NCBI RefSeq assembly: GCF_910592395.1
Contig: NC_088314.1
Location: 682,001 to 746,000 of the forward strand
DNA: 64,000 nt
Origin: Lineus longissimus
Lineage: Eukaryota; Nemertea; Pilidiophora; Heteronemertea; Lineidae
Direction of reading: 5' to 3'
Part shown: positions 22,326 to 35,849 of the stretch, in pieces
Numbering within the stretch: position 1 is the first letter of the stretch
How the letters are laid out: every line of letters starts with the position of its first letter
Position numbers and translations under genes: made by a program
Notes under the pieces: model-generated
What the model was told of the DNA's origin: nothing
The model's database searches: none
Seen by the model: the letters and a program-made list of their open reading frames with translations, nothing else

Positions 22326-25300
22326 ACCTGCCATCACAAAATGGACCTATTCGACAAAGACAAAACAGGGCCTACACAAAACCAATACGCACACTCAGAA
22401 CACATCAGAAGGCCTAAGCCGACTCTGGACAATGCCAATGCTACTGTGACCCTATGTTACCCACAATCAAACTTGCAGCACCACTTTTTTAAGAGACCAG
22501 TCAAAATATCTTGCACTTACAAGTTAAATGAATCGTGCCCCTTACCTTGAAAAAAATTCGTCAGAAGGGTCAGTGACTTCCATCGAGCTATGTTGAAAGG
22601 CCATGGTCAGTGACGATGTTGAAAGCCCATGTGAGAACTGTCCAGTAAGCAACTAGCACTCCGACCAGCTCGTCCTCCTTTGCTCAAATGACCATCAGAC
22701 CTATATTTAAGCAAATCCTCCCACTGGGCTTTACAGGGTCTCAGTTGTTTGCATGTTAATTAAATCTTATATCATACACCCCACCTGCACTGAGCCATTA
22801 AACCGCAGTCACTTGAATTGAGTACCTCCTATAAAATCATTAGTGGTACCTTCCATAGTATCCACAACTGTGCCATGAATTTTTGAGGTTATTATCAGGG
22901 CCTAGGTTGAGAAGGACGGTGTACAAGATGGCTCTCAGATTAGAGTGTCCCAAGAGAGAGGGCTGCAAATGCAGAGAAAGAATCCCGCAAATGCGGGATA
23001 ACATTGGTCCTTTGAAATTGCAACTACTCCATCTCGTGGATGTTGATAGGAGGCACCACCATCAAAAGTCAAATTAGATTTCTAGCTCATGGCAGGTGCT
23101 TTGATTGATCTCAATAACCACTGTTCCCCTGACCTACAAATAATATAATGTGGAGGAAAATCATTTTCTTCGACATGATGCTGATAGCTAGCAAAACGTC
23201 ACTCTAAACACAGACGAATTAAGCAATTTACTTATCTCTATGCTTTATCAGGAGTCGCTTGTTTCATTGATGTTACCGCATCCTCCAGCGATATGTAAGA
23301 TATGTTATCGTGCGATAACACCCCATCCTGGAAACAAATATTCTACTGTTTGAGTTCAACGGAGGAAAGTACCCAGCCTTGTATGAAGAGTAATGTATAT
23401 TATATGATTTACGATTCTAAATATCGGAACCCACATTAATTTGTTAGTTTTTTTCTGTATCAATCAGCCTTAGGCCATGGTTAGGGACCTACCTACACTG
23501 AAGTTCATAGTAAAGAGAGCTCATGTTTATGGGCTTTGGGCAGCTGCGTTGGGTACCAGTTTGCCAAAATGGACCCAAGGTGCATTCCAAGACACAGACA
23601 GTCAAATGTCATCCAAGAAATTGTATACAAGGCAAACTCTCGTAGTACACTGAGTAATTTGGGGCACTATGATTAATTGGCTATTCTCTAAGTAGCTGAT
23701 ATACTCATCACGGGACCGGCCATAAAACCATTCATTCCCTCCAAGGGAGATAAAGGCCTCTGTGTGCTGCAAGGTCATGGTCTGGACACGAGGAGAGATA
23801 GCAAGATTAGAAGCTGTAGTATTGCTCCTTCCCGGTGAGGGCTTGCCTGTATTGTGGAATGTGCCTCCCAAGGAAACTCTAGCTTCTTCATTCCAGTTCC
23901 TGAAGAATATTGATAAATTCCCTGAGAAAGACATCCATGTGAGTTGTTACGTCAATAGAAGAAGGACTGCCAGAGCTAAGTATCAGTCCTCCTTGTGAAG
24001 TATGTTGTACTGTTGACCATTTCTGAACGTGCCTGTGCCGGGCAAATACGTTTTCTTCAGCGGTGACTGAAAGTTTGAAGTCAATCACCAAGGCAACAGA
24101 AATGAACATGACCTATCATCATGGCTCCAGTCCTCATGTCACATATTCAACAATCTAAAACATGACAGATACCATGTCAGGGACACAATAGACGACCACA
24201 CTCAGACAGCTTTTCAGAGTTGAAAGTCTCCTCTTTCAGTTGCTTTCGCCTCTAAATTACATCAGCTACTAGGTTTCTGGCAAGTCCATTTGGCTCATAT
24301 AAACCAGTATATCAATGTGAATCACTTCACTGAAAACTGACAGTTTTATATTGATCCTTTGACAGTGAAGCGACAGAAAATTCAAAAAAAATTCAAATTT
24401 TCACAAACATTTTACAACTCATGGACCCTGCTGCAATTGAGGAGCAAACAATGGTTTCTATGGCAACACACAGTAAACATCTATAAGCCCATAGCACAAA
24501 GCCAGACCAGCATACTCCACAAATCATCAAGATATATGATATGCAGCAACTGCACACTGAACTTCCCTGGAAAAAATTTACCAAAGGTAGGATTGCAAAT
24601 TATTACGAGAGTATGAAATTGCAGCTATGTCTCATGTGACTCCAAATTTCAAGAGAGTACACTGTCTGGGAGACAAAACATTCTGAACCTGAAGATATCA
24701 CTAGCTTTTTTATTAAAAAAGGTAAAAGAGGGCCTGATAAAGACTTTGTCAGAGCGTTAAATAAATGTTGCTATTGTTTATTAGACTTGCTTGTTGTTGC
24801 TGCCTCAACTCAGTGCATCTTGCGTAGAATGGGAGTGATGTGTCTGGCAGTAGTATGAGGAGAGATGAGGCAACCCATCACCAATGCCGAGAATAAATGT
24901 TCACCTGCCAATCTTGACCATTGAAACCAGCATTGTACGCCATTCAAGTTTAGGTCCATATCGTTTTTACAATTTGTGCATGATAATAGCATAGCTGTGT
25001 ACATACCTTCAGTTAAGGACACTGTCGACATCAAACAAATATTTTATATTGGTGGAATTTTTCCTACCCCACAAGCCGGATGGATGGAAAAAGAACGAAG
25101 CAAGTGTTCTCTAGTGTATGTTACACTGCGGTAATGATCGTTGATGATAACGACCCCATAATTCATTGAGGCAAGGCCGATAACCACAGCTAAGAGTCAA
25201 ACAGGTGCAAACAAGATGTCTACATACAGCAGGCGGTGCTTGACAATGTATTAAAAAGAAGTGTGGAGCGCAATCAAAAGCCCTTCACTTGAAAAAACTG

Positions 25301-25594
25301 CTTAACCTAAAATATAAGTCAGGTGATTGAACACAGAAAGATAACAATATATACTTCTTCAAACATATTGTCCAACTCTGTGACCTTTTTTAGAGTTCAT
25401 CTGTCCGTATTGCTAACGGTTTGATGTCAAGACATGCCTCAGGCCCAGAAGGAAAACGAGGGATTTCATTACCACAGGTGGCAGCACTGTGCTAGCTTTT
25501 AACTGTTAGCTCGAGTCCAATTACGAGCAATTCAAAGGAACCGAAGCTTACACAAACCACGTTTGAATTGCCATAAACATCAAAAAGCCTTCAT
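22326..25594. other. Non-coding stretch, no gene seen
   Basis: Short ORFs at 23602-23934 (minus) and 23762-23998 (plus) were examined. Neither has convincing splice sites or a recognisable domain. No RNA gene or clear mobile element recognised. Confidence 0.35.
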
Positions 25595-25675
25595 TGCTCA
25601 GCCCTGTGGCTGAGTTGAAACGCATTCACCTCTCAAGAAGTGCTGATTTCAAGTTTTGATCAGGTGACAAAGGAG
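25595..25675 (+). repeat. Degraded tRNA-Leu-like unit (possible SINE head)
   Basis: GTGGCTGAGTTGAAACGCATT resembles a tRNA A-box region. CCTCTCAAGAAG looks like an anticodon loop with CAA (Leu), and AAGTTTTGATCAGG is a decayed B-box. Too degraded to be a working tRNA. A tRNA-derived SINE relic is the likely explanation. Confidence 0.35.
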
Positions 25676-26517
25676 GATCTGTTTCATTCCCAAGGAGTAT
25701 CTTTTTCATTCCCTTGGGGGATCGCATAAAACCAGGAAAAACAGTCCAAGTGTAGATAGACTAACAGACAAATGATGACAAATAGCGACTGATCATAAAT
25801 GCCACCACTGCAATTTATATGCTGAGGTCAGAATTAATGGCATAAAACAATGGTTTGTTGTATAGCAGGTAGTATACTTTAGAGAGCTCTGCTTGTTGAA
25901 AAGAAGAAATCCCTTTTAAAGAGTTGAAAAGCACAAAAATGTCATCTTGAAGCTTGCAATTAAGCCTACCACCAATCGAAAAATGAGCATATTCGCCGCC
26001 AACTTTTAGCTTCAAGAACATATTATACCATTTACAGTTTATATTCAGAACTTTTCCATGGACAATGTTCATTCTTATGTTCAGGATACAAGGAGATGAG
26101 ACGTAAGGGCGGCAGCTGCCATGTTTGGTAACAAAGTTGCACAGAGAGGGTATGAACCCACCACCTTTCTGTGCTGCATCATGATAAAAAATGGCCGACC
26201 TTGAAAAGCCACTCAGCCATGAGGGAACAAAGAGATTCAATTCCTACCCGACTTAGAATTCGAATACAAAGCAGACGACATTTCGAAAATTCAAAATGAT
26301 TGATTCAAAATGTCCGACCTACCTTTCCATTTTTCATCGGCAAGATACTGTCTGGAAAAAACTGTCCGCTCTTCTGTGAAAATACATAAATAATGATATG
26401 ACAACTTGAGATCTGAGTAAATGTGCAATGTTAAGACACTTTGGTACGCACAATAAGAAAAGATATGCTGCGCATAAATACAGCACAGGATATTGTAATG
26501 CATGTGATTTTAAGCCT

Positions 26518-26602
26518 GCACCGGTGGCTTAGAGTCTGAGACCATTATCTCTAGAAAGAAGCAGAATGCACCGTTTGAACTGTGATACACCACTACCAGC
26601 AT
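26518..26602 (+). repeat. Second degraded tRNA-like unit
   Basis: GCACCGGTGGCTTAGAGTCT, an anticodon-like CTCTAGAA and the B-box-like GTTTGAACTGTG are spaced as in a leucine or serine tRNA with a long variable arm. Substitutions in both promoter boxes argue against function. Confidence 0.3.
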
Positions 26603-27362
26603 CTCCGGATCTCTAGTGGGTCTCCGATGGCCAAAAGCGGGTCACGCACATTAAAAATCCGGATTAGTAATCCATAAACTTTTCAGATTACACACATCTG
26701 GTGCAACTGTAACTTCCATTAAGCGTAAAATCGCCATTACAGCAATTCCAACATCACCAGACCCCTAACACGGCCCTCTGACACATGGTCACGGCTGCTA
26801 CTCTAAAGTCTTTGCATCGAAGTTCTGACAGACACACTGTCAAATGTCTGAACTTTATGACCGGTGATTATTATTCAGAGTGGGGAATTTAACTATGTCA
26901 TATCCCAGGCTATATCAGGGAGCCATAAACCATCTAGAGTGGCTGTTGCCGACATTTACCAACATCCCGCCTGTAAACAAGTGTTCTACTCATTTCTGAG
27001 GTGAATTTCACCCGAATCCTTTGTTCATAGATTAAGTTAGAGTAGCTGAACATAAGTCAGGCCACGTGGCATCCCTGAGATTAGTATGCAGTCTTGGATG
27101 GGTTAGGAGAATCCCTCGAAGAGAGGCAGCCATACCACAAAATACACTCAGTTTTTCTCCATCTCCAAAAAAGTTCGATTATGCATCATCACGAACTAGG
27201 AGTTCTCGGCAAACATACCCGCATATTCAACCAGTCAATATGCATCACATCTACACCAGTTATTTATGTCAGCATGGACATATCCAGGGTTGCTCCCAGA
27301 TGCACACAGACCTCCCATGACTTGTCGAAAATCTACCAAGAATTTTGGGGAATCGACTGTCA
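26603..27362. other. Non-coding stretch, no gene seen
   Basis: Nothing recognised beyond short random ORFs. Confidence 0.3.
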
Positions 27363-27660
27363 CGGATGATCAAAAGCCCCAAGGGGCCTTCCCTTGCTTC
27401 AACTGCTGGCCATCACAGATGATCAAAAGTACCAAGGGGCCTTCCCTTGCTAAGACTGCCGACCGTCACAGATGATCAAAAGTACCAAGGGGCCTTCCCT
27501 TGCTAAGACTGCCGACCGTCACCGATGATCAAAAGTACCAAGGGGCCTTCCCTTGCTAAGACTGCCGACCGTCACAGATGATCAAAATTACCAAGGGGCC
27601 TTCCCTTGCTAAGACTGCCGACCGTCACAGACGATCAAAAGTACCAAGGGGCCTTCCCTG
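27363..27660 (+). repeat. 53-bp minisatellite, about 5.5 copies
   Basis: The unit GATGATCAAAAGTACCAAGG then GGCCTTCCCTTGCTAAGACT repeats head to tail with little variation except in the first copy. Confidence 0.95.
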
Positions 27661-28463
27661 CTGTATCCAACCTGGATGATACAGTTCCGTTGTCAAAAAT
27701 ATTTTCACCAAAAATAGAATCAGAGATTTTATTGAAAGAGCTCAACTGAGGCAATGTCTAAATTTACTGCATCCCCTTAGCACTACTTCCTGGCAGGAGA
27801 ATGTTAAAGAAGCTTTAACTTTTTTGCATTCTACAGAGAAGTATCAAGAGCCTCAGAAGTTGCCTGCGATTTAAAGGGGCTGTTCCTGTTCTGGATGACG
27901 AGGATTAACGTATTGGTAGCACCACTGAGTAGCGAGACCATTTTGTCAACTCCAGCTACAGTTTGCATGGTTTGCAACACAGTGCAGTAAAGAAGATGCC
28001 AAAATATGACTAATATTGGTAGATCCATGTTGCCTTTGTCATAAGCAGCTAGCACGGACTCCAGGTCAGACAATGCTTCTGCAAGTTGATGTGAAGTTTT
28101 TCAGTAATGTAGTTGATAAGAGGCTACTTTATCGCTTTAATAAGCAAAGACTTTGACACTTTTTTGGGACTTCCTGTCTGTGTACATTCAGATTTGATAT
28201 TGCTCAACAATTCTGAGAATCACCATCAAAAGGAGGCGATATTGCAAACGACTGAAGCTGAAAGAACCATTCTTGCCTTACTTCTCAAGGTTGTAAACAT
28301 CCTGCTCTTGTTTACAGCAAGGATTTCAGTTCCTACTTCCAACAATAGATGGCGAGTGAAACATTGATTGATCCAATAGGTTTATTCAAATTACACTGCA
28401 AGGTGTTCATGTGTGAGAAGGTTGCCAACAAACTATATCTAATCTCCTCCTTTTGAGGCTTAA

Positions 28464-28611
28464 CTATAGACCATGCACTTGATTGGAAACAACGTTTACA
28501 TAATGTAGTGTTGGCTGCATCACGTCACCAAGCATTTTAACATTACTGTAACGTGACGAGACGGACATCTTCTGGTAAACGTTGTTCCCAATCAAGTGCA
28601 TGGATTTATAG
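28464..28611. mobile_element. Small fold-back element
   Basis: CTATAGACCATGCACTTGAT and the following 16 bases return as the reverse complement at 28575-28611 (GTAAACGTTGTTCCCAATCA onward). The internal loop is about 75 bases and contains partially complementary ATCACGTCACC and TAACGTGACG. A MITE-type insertion is likely. Confidence 0.75.
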
Positions 28612-31600
28612 TGATATCTAGCCTTTCCAGGTGTCCAATTTTCAGTCTCACACAGCTGTTTTGTTCAAACACAAGTTGAATAATATAGTTTATTTCGTTC
28701 AGGTTGAAAATAAAAAGTCACCAAACCTGGGAAACGTCATAGTGTCCATTTGAGTAGTTCTGCCAACACAAACTGCACTGCACTTGCACAAAAGCCATCA
28801 GTGTCATGGTGACCTTGGGTTGGCACATTACCTACAGTAATTTACAGTCCGGCCCTGACTCACTCAGAACTACTGCCATAAAATACAAATTTCTTGACAT
28901 CCCTGACACTCTGTGATGTCACATGCAGCCTCTGTCATGAATAATGGACTTACCGTGAGGACAGCGATCTGACATCTCACTGGTAATTAGGCTACTAACT
29001 TGACTGTCGCTGGGTATGGAAGAGACTTCTTTGCTTGGTCAGTCAGGCTACAGCAACAAATGAACTTTACTGCACTGATGAAGAACAATTTTTATTCATT
29101 TCATGAAAAAATAGTACTCCAGATTTTATTTTTAAAAACAAATGCAGCCAATCCACACAGTCTGAACAATGTCAATGAACAAACTTTGAGATCGACTTGT
29201 TTTTGTATAAAATATATCCCGTCCTTGAGGGCAGAAGACATCTGGAATCAGATGAGAACATCAACATGATACGACATTGTTAGGGAAATAATTGGCAACA
29301 TTACTATCTTGGCCAAGTTCGACCAAGTTAGGTGCAGACATCAAAAGAAACACATGGTAAATGGTCTCCTCAGGTTTCAATCACATTGCATTTGCATAAC
29401 CTTACCCACTTTGGTACCAATGACAGTGGAGACTGCCTCATAACTCACCATGATTTATACGTCTGTGTTGATATGGTGGAAAGCCAATGATGCTGGGACC
29501 ATGGTTACAAAAGATTGTCGCAATTAAACCACCCACTGGCTGACTATTGCTTTGGAAGCCTAGCCACAAACGAGGGCAGGGTCGTACTTATGGCTGTAAT
29601 ATCTAACCGTTTGGCCCATTGACCAACTTATCAAGCTACACCTTCTCTTCCTGAAAGGTTTCAAGTAACGTATGAAATAGTCGAGGGTCTGTCGGATGAG
29701 ACTAAAAGCCGTGGTTCCTTCTACCTGAGTGTCTATGCCAGGGCAAGTAAAAGATCCCACATAGGTGGACAGTAGCCTATAGTGGACTCCATACCTCCAA
29801 TCCAATAGGGTTACAACGCCGGTAATGATGATAATGATGATGATGAAAAAAAGTACAATGGCCCAGCTAGCTCCACATAGGTGTTTCATGCTACGTACTG
29901 CACAAGACCTTTGTTCATGATTTAGGGAAGTGGCGTGACCACAAAGGCCTCCTGCATGAGACGAGGTGTGACATGTTTATGAGTGGACAGGCCTTAAGGG
30001 TTAAAACCCCATCAACCCCTGCCCAGGTAGCTGGCTGCCAAATATGGGTGACTCTCACTCAATCAAGCCTCAAGAGGATGTACCAAATCACCATGGTTTC
30101 AGCGGGATTACTCCAAGTTTGATCCGGTAACTGTATGATGATCAAGGGTTTCACCCGAGTTCTGGAAATGTCAACGCAGATATATGTAAAGAACTATCGG
30201 GAGAACCAAGCTTGTTAAAGGAAATAAACCCAAGGCATAATATCACTGGTCTGCAGACTAAAGACAGAGGTAATGGAATGAGACTAATCAATGGAAATTA
30301 AGTCACTCTAAAAGATCCCAAATTCGTCGTATTAAAATATCAAGTATCTTGTTCAATCAGTAGCCTACAATGAAAAATATTTTGAAGTATTAAATTTGCA
30401 CTGATGAGAGCACACAGGTGCACCTCCCCGTCCGCATACATGTACACGGAATATGTACACAAAAGGGCAGTCATGTTGTGTTATGACACAAAAGTAGTGC
30501 ATAATCAAAGCATATGTAGAAGAGCACTGTGCTTTGCCACCTATATAGGGAGCATGATTGTGCCCTTTTTACCCCCAAAATGCGGCCAACCCCTAAAAAG
30601 TTCCCACCAGGAAAATGGCAGCCTCCTTGGGCCACATGGTATTCAGGCCGGAAACGTGGCTTGGATGTTTTGTGTATAAGTCCACCTAATACACAAGATT
30701 GGTTAAGTTGAGGAAGGAGAAGAATATAACGCATCTGTCATTTACTGATTGGGATGAACAAATGTCTTCACACCAACAAACCATGAGCAGGAAGGAAACT
30801 AAACAGATGGAGAGGTGGGAACTGTTTCAATAGGCTTTATAGTATACACGAGTGGAACTGTAGATGAGGCTCACGAACATTGCATCAACGAGCTGAACAT
30901 GATTGGCTGGATCGATTCCTCAGGTGCAACTGAACAGTGAACATACAGCGTCACAAAAAGGTTTTTTAATTTCATTGTAGTAAGTCCTTCACCTGTGGTT
31001 TCTAACTGCAGTTCAACGTGGCATCCTTGTCCTGCGCCGCATCATCAATGGAATGTATCAGACAGTCATTTTAGCAAGAATTGGGACAAGCTGTAGACAA
31101 CTTGATGCCCCCTCCCCCTTACACCCCTGCTCGATTCTGCTCTCCCAACAACCAAGCTGTAAGGTGAACTGCCTTGGGGGCAGATTGACTCAAAAATGAG
31201 AATGATACATTAAATCTCAGAGCCACGTCGGGCTGGAAAAGACGGAGTTTAAGGGCCTCATGAATATTCGACAGGTGTCAAGAGGCATTCCATTGAGGTC
31301 CTTCAGTTCACTTACCGACTCATCACATTTATTGATTTGAAACCTGCATTGTAATCAGTCAAATGAACATCATGAGAGGAAATGTGGGCTTGCCAGAAGG
31401 TGAACCCCCACGTACACACTTTACCGGCACCTCAAGCACTTATTTTCTAATGAAGACTACAAGAATGAGCAGCGATACCTCATGATGACCAAGGTCACAC
31501 ACAGTGCTCAAATAGTGCAACGTACCTTTAACGAGCTGCCTCATTAGGCTGCGGCTCTGACATAGCGTGGTAAGATGATGATGATGGAATATCAGACATT

Positions 31601-34600
31601 ATATATAAGACTGAAGCAGACAATTAATTGTGTTGAATAGCCGATGTAACCTGGTCTGATCTAACCAGGTTACGATCACATCATCTAAAATTCATCACTG
31701 AGCAGCCTTTGAAAGTGTGATTGTGGAGTAGGGTGAAATAGCCAGTCACACTGTGCTCATCTGGTGGCAGTGATGAATAGAAAAGATGTAAGCCCTGTGA
31801 CGATGATAGAGTTATCAAATGCATGAGGACACCAACTACCCACAACAAACAACAAGAGAATCGACTGAGAAATAAGTATCAAAGACAGGGCAAAATTCAT
31901 CCATACATTTTTACATACAGACTTCTTTCTCGATGGATTGACTGAAGACCCTTACCTTTTTGGACAATCTATGATGAATTCTTTTTCTTCTCGTTCTATT
32001 TAGACAAGAGGGGACAATGCATTGGCTGGGTCACAACGTCGTCCATTAGGGCGGGTTCAAAATCTGAAAGATACGAAATTATACTTCAAAATGTCATTAT
32101 TCATTTGGAGCTATGTGAAAGACCAGAAAAACATTTTGAATGAAGTGGAAAATGGGACTGATAAATGAGAGCTAAAGATGGGCATTTCAAACCCAGTGCA
32201 GGGCAGAAGAAGGGTAGAGTTGAAATATCTTATTGAGGCATCTTCACAACTTAACATCGTAAAATACATGAGCTTCCACAAGTCATGTTTTCCCTGGGAC
32301 CCCATGGCAATGGATTCCGAGTCAGAAACCAAGGAAATAAAGCAAAAACATCTTATTTCAAGCTCATTTCCTGGAGTACGTCAGGGCGAAGTTACACTCT
32401 GATCACACATCATCTCTTTGCAATCCTCTGGTTCTCAGTGTCTGTGTGTCAATCTGAGAGTCAGACAGTCTGGTTAGAAATGAGAATCTCAGAAACAACA
32501 AACTTAAAAATCTTATTGGGTTTGCTTGCTAGCCAAACAAGGCAGTATTGGAAAAGCTACAAGTTTCATTAGCCTAGTTATGCTTCAAACCGGAGCGCAT
32601 CATCAACAACTCCATACCCACATGATGGTACCACGATGGTGAAATATTCAATGGAATGCTGAATGCTTCATCAAGAGGGAAAAGTGAATGGTACTTGTTA
32701 GAATATCCCCATACCACCCATAACAAACTGTCATCGAGGGGTACACTTGCTGGAAACAGATAAGTTGAAATCCACAGCATGAAGTCCAAGTCGATGGCAA
32801 CGAGGACAACGAACTTGAATGTCGGTAATCCACCTCAACCAGCACAGAACTAAAGATAAGTGGTTTTGAAGTTATTTTTCATTGCATTGCAGGGGAACTG
32901 ATGCAGGACACCTGCATTAACAGCTCATCCACTCCACCTCATTATGCGATGGAAACTCAAGTCCATCCTCTGAATAATTCAGCAGTTAAAGTCCACAACG
33001 TCAAATTCAAGATCGCAGCCTGACAGTGATATTGGATATAGGATTGAGCCGAAAATTAGGGCACCAGTCCCAACCCATCATTAAAGTCATCGAAGACTCG
33101 TCCTGCATGAACTTACACTCGTATGCAATATCCAAGATGGCAGCCTGGCAAGCATACAGGATATTGGATCAAGTCAAAAATCTTAAGGCACCTCCCCAGC
33201 CCCCACACCTTACACCCAGAGTCATATGAATCCAATCCGGCTACCCATCAGCAGTAATTGCCTCAGTCAAATGCACGTACGGACAAGGGTTAAACTATAT
33301 CCATACCAAACTCATTTGGTTGGATGAATAGAAGATTTATTGGCAGAAATTCATCACCCGTATGTTATGACATTCCTCCGTGATCCAGAGAAAACCATCT
33401 TTTCTATAGGAGAGAAAAAACGGTTAACAGTTTTGCTCAAGGACACACGCAGCTGGCATTTCAAATAACTGTGAACTGAGCAGACTGCGACAAGCCAAAA
33501 CATTCTTTTTTGTGATCATCCCAGACAGAATTCATTTTTATAGCGGTCACTGACATTTTTACTTCACCAGTAGCAGGTCACCAAGGCCGTAATATATGTC
33601 ACACCACACTTGATTTAGGGACGCAATTGAGGCAAAGTTATAATGGATAAGATTTGGTTACCAAGCAACCAGGAGTGTGCCGCCATAAAGGCAAAGCTAA
33701 ATGGCCCGCGTTGGCAAATTTATGGGATGGGTGTGATTCAGCAACCAAAGACGTTCTTTCAGATGCAACTTCAGGCAGCCGGCCACATTTTTTGAAATTT
33801 TTTTAGAATTTCAAGACAAAAATGACACCGCTTGATCCAATAAATTTCCTTTTTTTTTAATAAAAGAAGGTCAACACAAATATGGAGGAGCTACCTCACT
33901 GGTCTTATAACCAGGAACGCAAAATGTTTAACCACCTGCCGAGACCTCTCGTAGCCAAAGTTGGATCATTGTGGTCGTACAGTCATGGCTCATACTTCAT
34001 ACCAATTCAAGAGGAACTTTCTGTCTTGTCTTAGGAGCAACCTAAGGGTCATAAACATTGGAATGAAGCCCTCGCACAGTTCTTTCAGTAACTGAGTGAC
34101 AGAACCAATTTGTAGACCGACATTAGGTCAACCTAATGGCCTATCTTCTACGCCAAAGAGCTCCCTCTTTTAGATAGCTTTGCACTGATTCTATCCTTGC
34201 TCAACAATCATATGGGAGGGCTTGATGGTCCAAACATTCGATTATCGAGGAGATGGCAAAATTATTCCAGCGCCATTCACAAAGACGGCAATGACATCCC
34301 ACCATGATTTATATACTTTTATGTGACGACCCAGCGCTTATTAGGGCTGCAAATATTTAGATAGAACTTCATCAGTTCTAATTTCATATGCAAATGACGG
34401 TAACGACTAGCCTTTCCATTTATTACTTAACATGAGTAAATCTCGTGTTTTTCTCATCTGGCTTTTAGGGGCAAGGAGGAGTAAAGGTCAAGAATTTTTG
34501 GATACGAGCACTAACAGTGGTGACATTTGGCGACGATATGTCTGAAGAATTTCGGATATAATGGTGAAGGTATAGGGCAGGGCACATACTACCGCCCTTT

Positions 34601-35849
34601 GTGGGAAGGGGGAGGGGGCAATTCATTTAATTTAGAACCGTGGCAGAATTTTTCAGGAAACCTGTGTGTGTTGTCCAGGTCATCAATGAGTCTAAACAGA
34701 CCCTTGGTCTGCCATGTCACCACACATTTCCACAAGCATTTTCTCATCGAGGCTTGAAGACAACATATATAGGCTTATCACCACTCAGGCCTATTCACTG
34801 CCAGCAAAAACTGCTTGAAGACATATTCTTGCTGTGATGCAACAACTACGTAAACTGGTATATAAAACTACTTCATTTTTTATGAACAATACCTCAGTAA
34901 TCTTATGCATTGACATGTAAAGTTATCACTATCAGCCAGTATGATCTTTTTTTACATTGGACATTTCCATAACATGACTAATATAGGCCTAGATACGTGG
35001 ATATGTAAATGCTTGTCTAGTGTTCAATTCTCAAAGAATGGTTTGATTTTTTAAATCATTTGAAGGACCCTTCAGCAGTCTGACCTTGTATAATTTTGTT
35101 ATGTCGTACTCGCATCCCTATCTCCTATCTTGACCTGGCAAAGGTGATTTTGAATGAGACCACGAGGTGTGGCTAAGATATCAACGTACAAAAAATGTTT
35201 ACGGTATTGTACAGAAAATCTGTGATGGTTTTTTTGCAAAATAATGGCCCGATACCCCAATTCTTTCTCTTGTGTTGCTCCTAAATGGATCCCAAGATCA
35301 CCAAGATTACTGTAGAATCCCGGGGCTGGACATTCATCAACTGAGTGTGGAAAACGTTTCAGGGTTCAGATTCTCTGAGAAGAAATGCCTGATGGCAGGT
35401 TGTCATTGGCCGACTTAAACAGCGCCATCTAACGGCCAGCCAGGACCTAATGTAGTAAGAAGGGCAGGAGGACAGCACTCAGCATCTTTGGGACAGACAT
35501 TTCCACAAATGCTATAGCAATTCACTTTGAGACAGCAGCAAATTTGTCCTTGATTGACCTGGACGGCAAAGGCGTCTGTCAAACAATACTGAGTCATCAA
35601 GAATCATAATTCATTGCCCTATAATCAGTATCAATTATTTTTCTAAGGCACACTTTATCAGGGTCAAGCAGGACAAGTGAGTACACATTATGATATCAAC
35701 GCAGCAACAATCCTGTTCCAACAAGACTTCAAGAATGAAGATATAGATTTCAGAGGCGGGTTCGATGTTCAAACAATTTTCATGGATAGTCAAATCATAC
35801 ATTAGATCTCTGATAGTCACATCTAGGTCGCTTACCACCTGCCTTAGAC
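28612..35849. other. Seven kilobases with no supported gene
   Basis: All ORFs are short and of random composition. Two deserve mention. A minus ORF at 29560-29889 starts with an isoleucine run encoded by a GAT/ATC microsatellite. A minus ORF at 35415-35600 is cysteine-rich. Neither has convincing exon boundaries. No RNA genes or complete transposons recognised. Confidence 0.35.

Noticed and set aside
23602-23998. Minus frame with HTEAFISLGGNEWFYG, faintly like a PPPDE (DeSI) peptidase
   Set aside because: The order of other motifs does not fit, the catalytic Cys region is missing, and adjacent frames are inconsistent. Chance resemblance is more likely.
25815-26240. 141-codon minus ORF
   Set aside because: No recognised family, no splice context, and surrounded by repeat relics.
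29560-29889. 109-codon minus ORF starting with a hydrophobic run
   Set aside because: The isoleucine run comes from a GAT/ATC microsatellite, and no domain or splice support was found.
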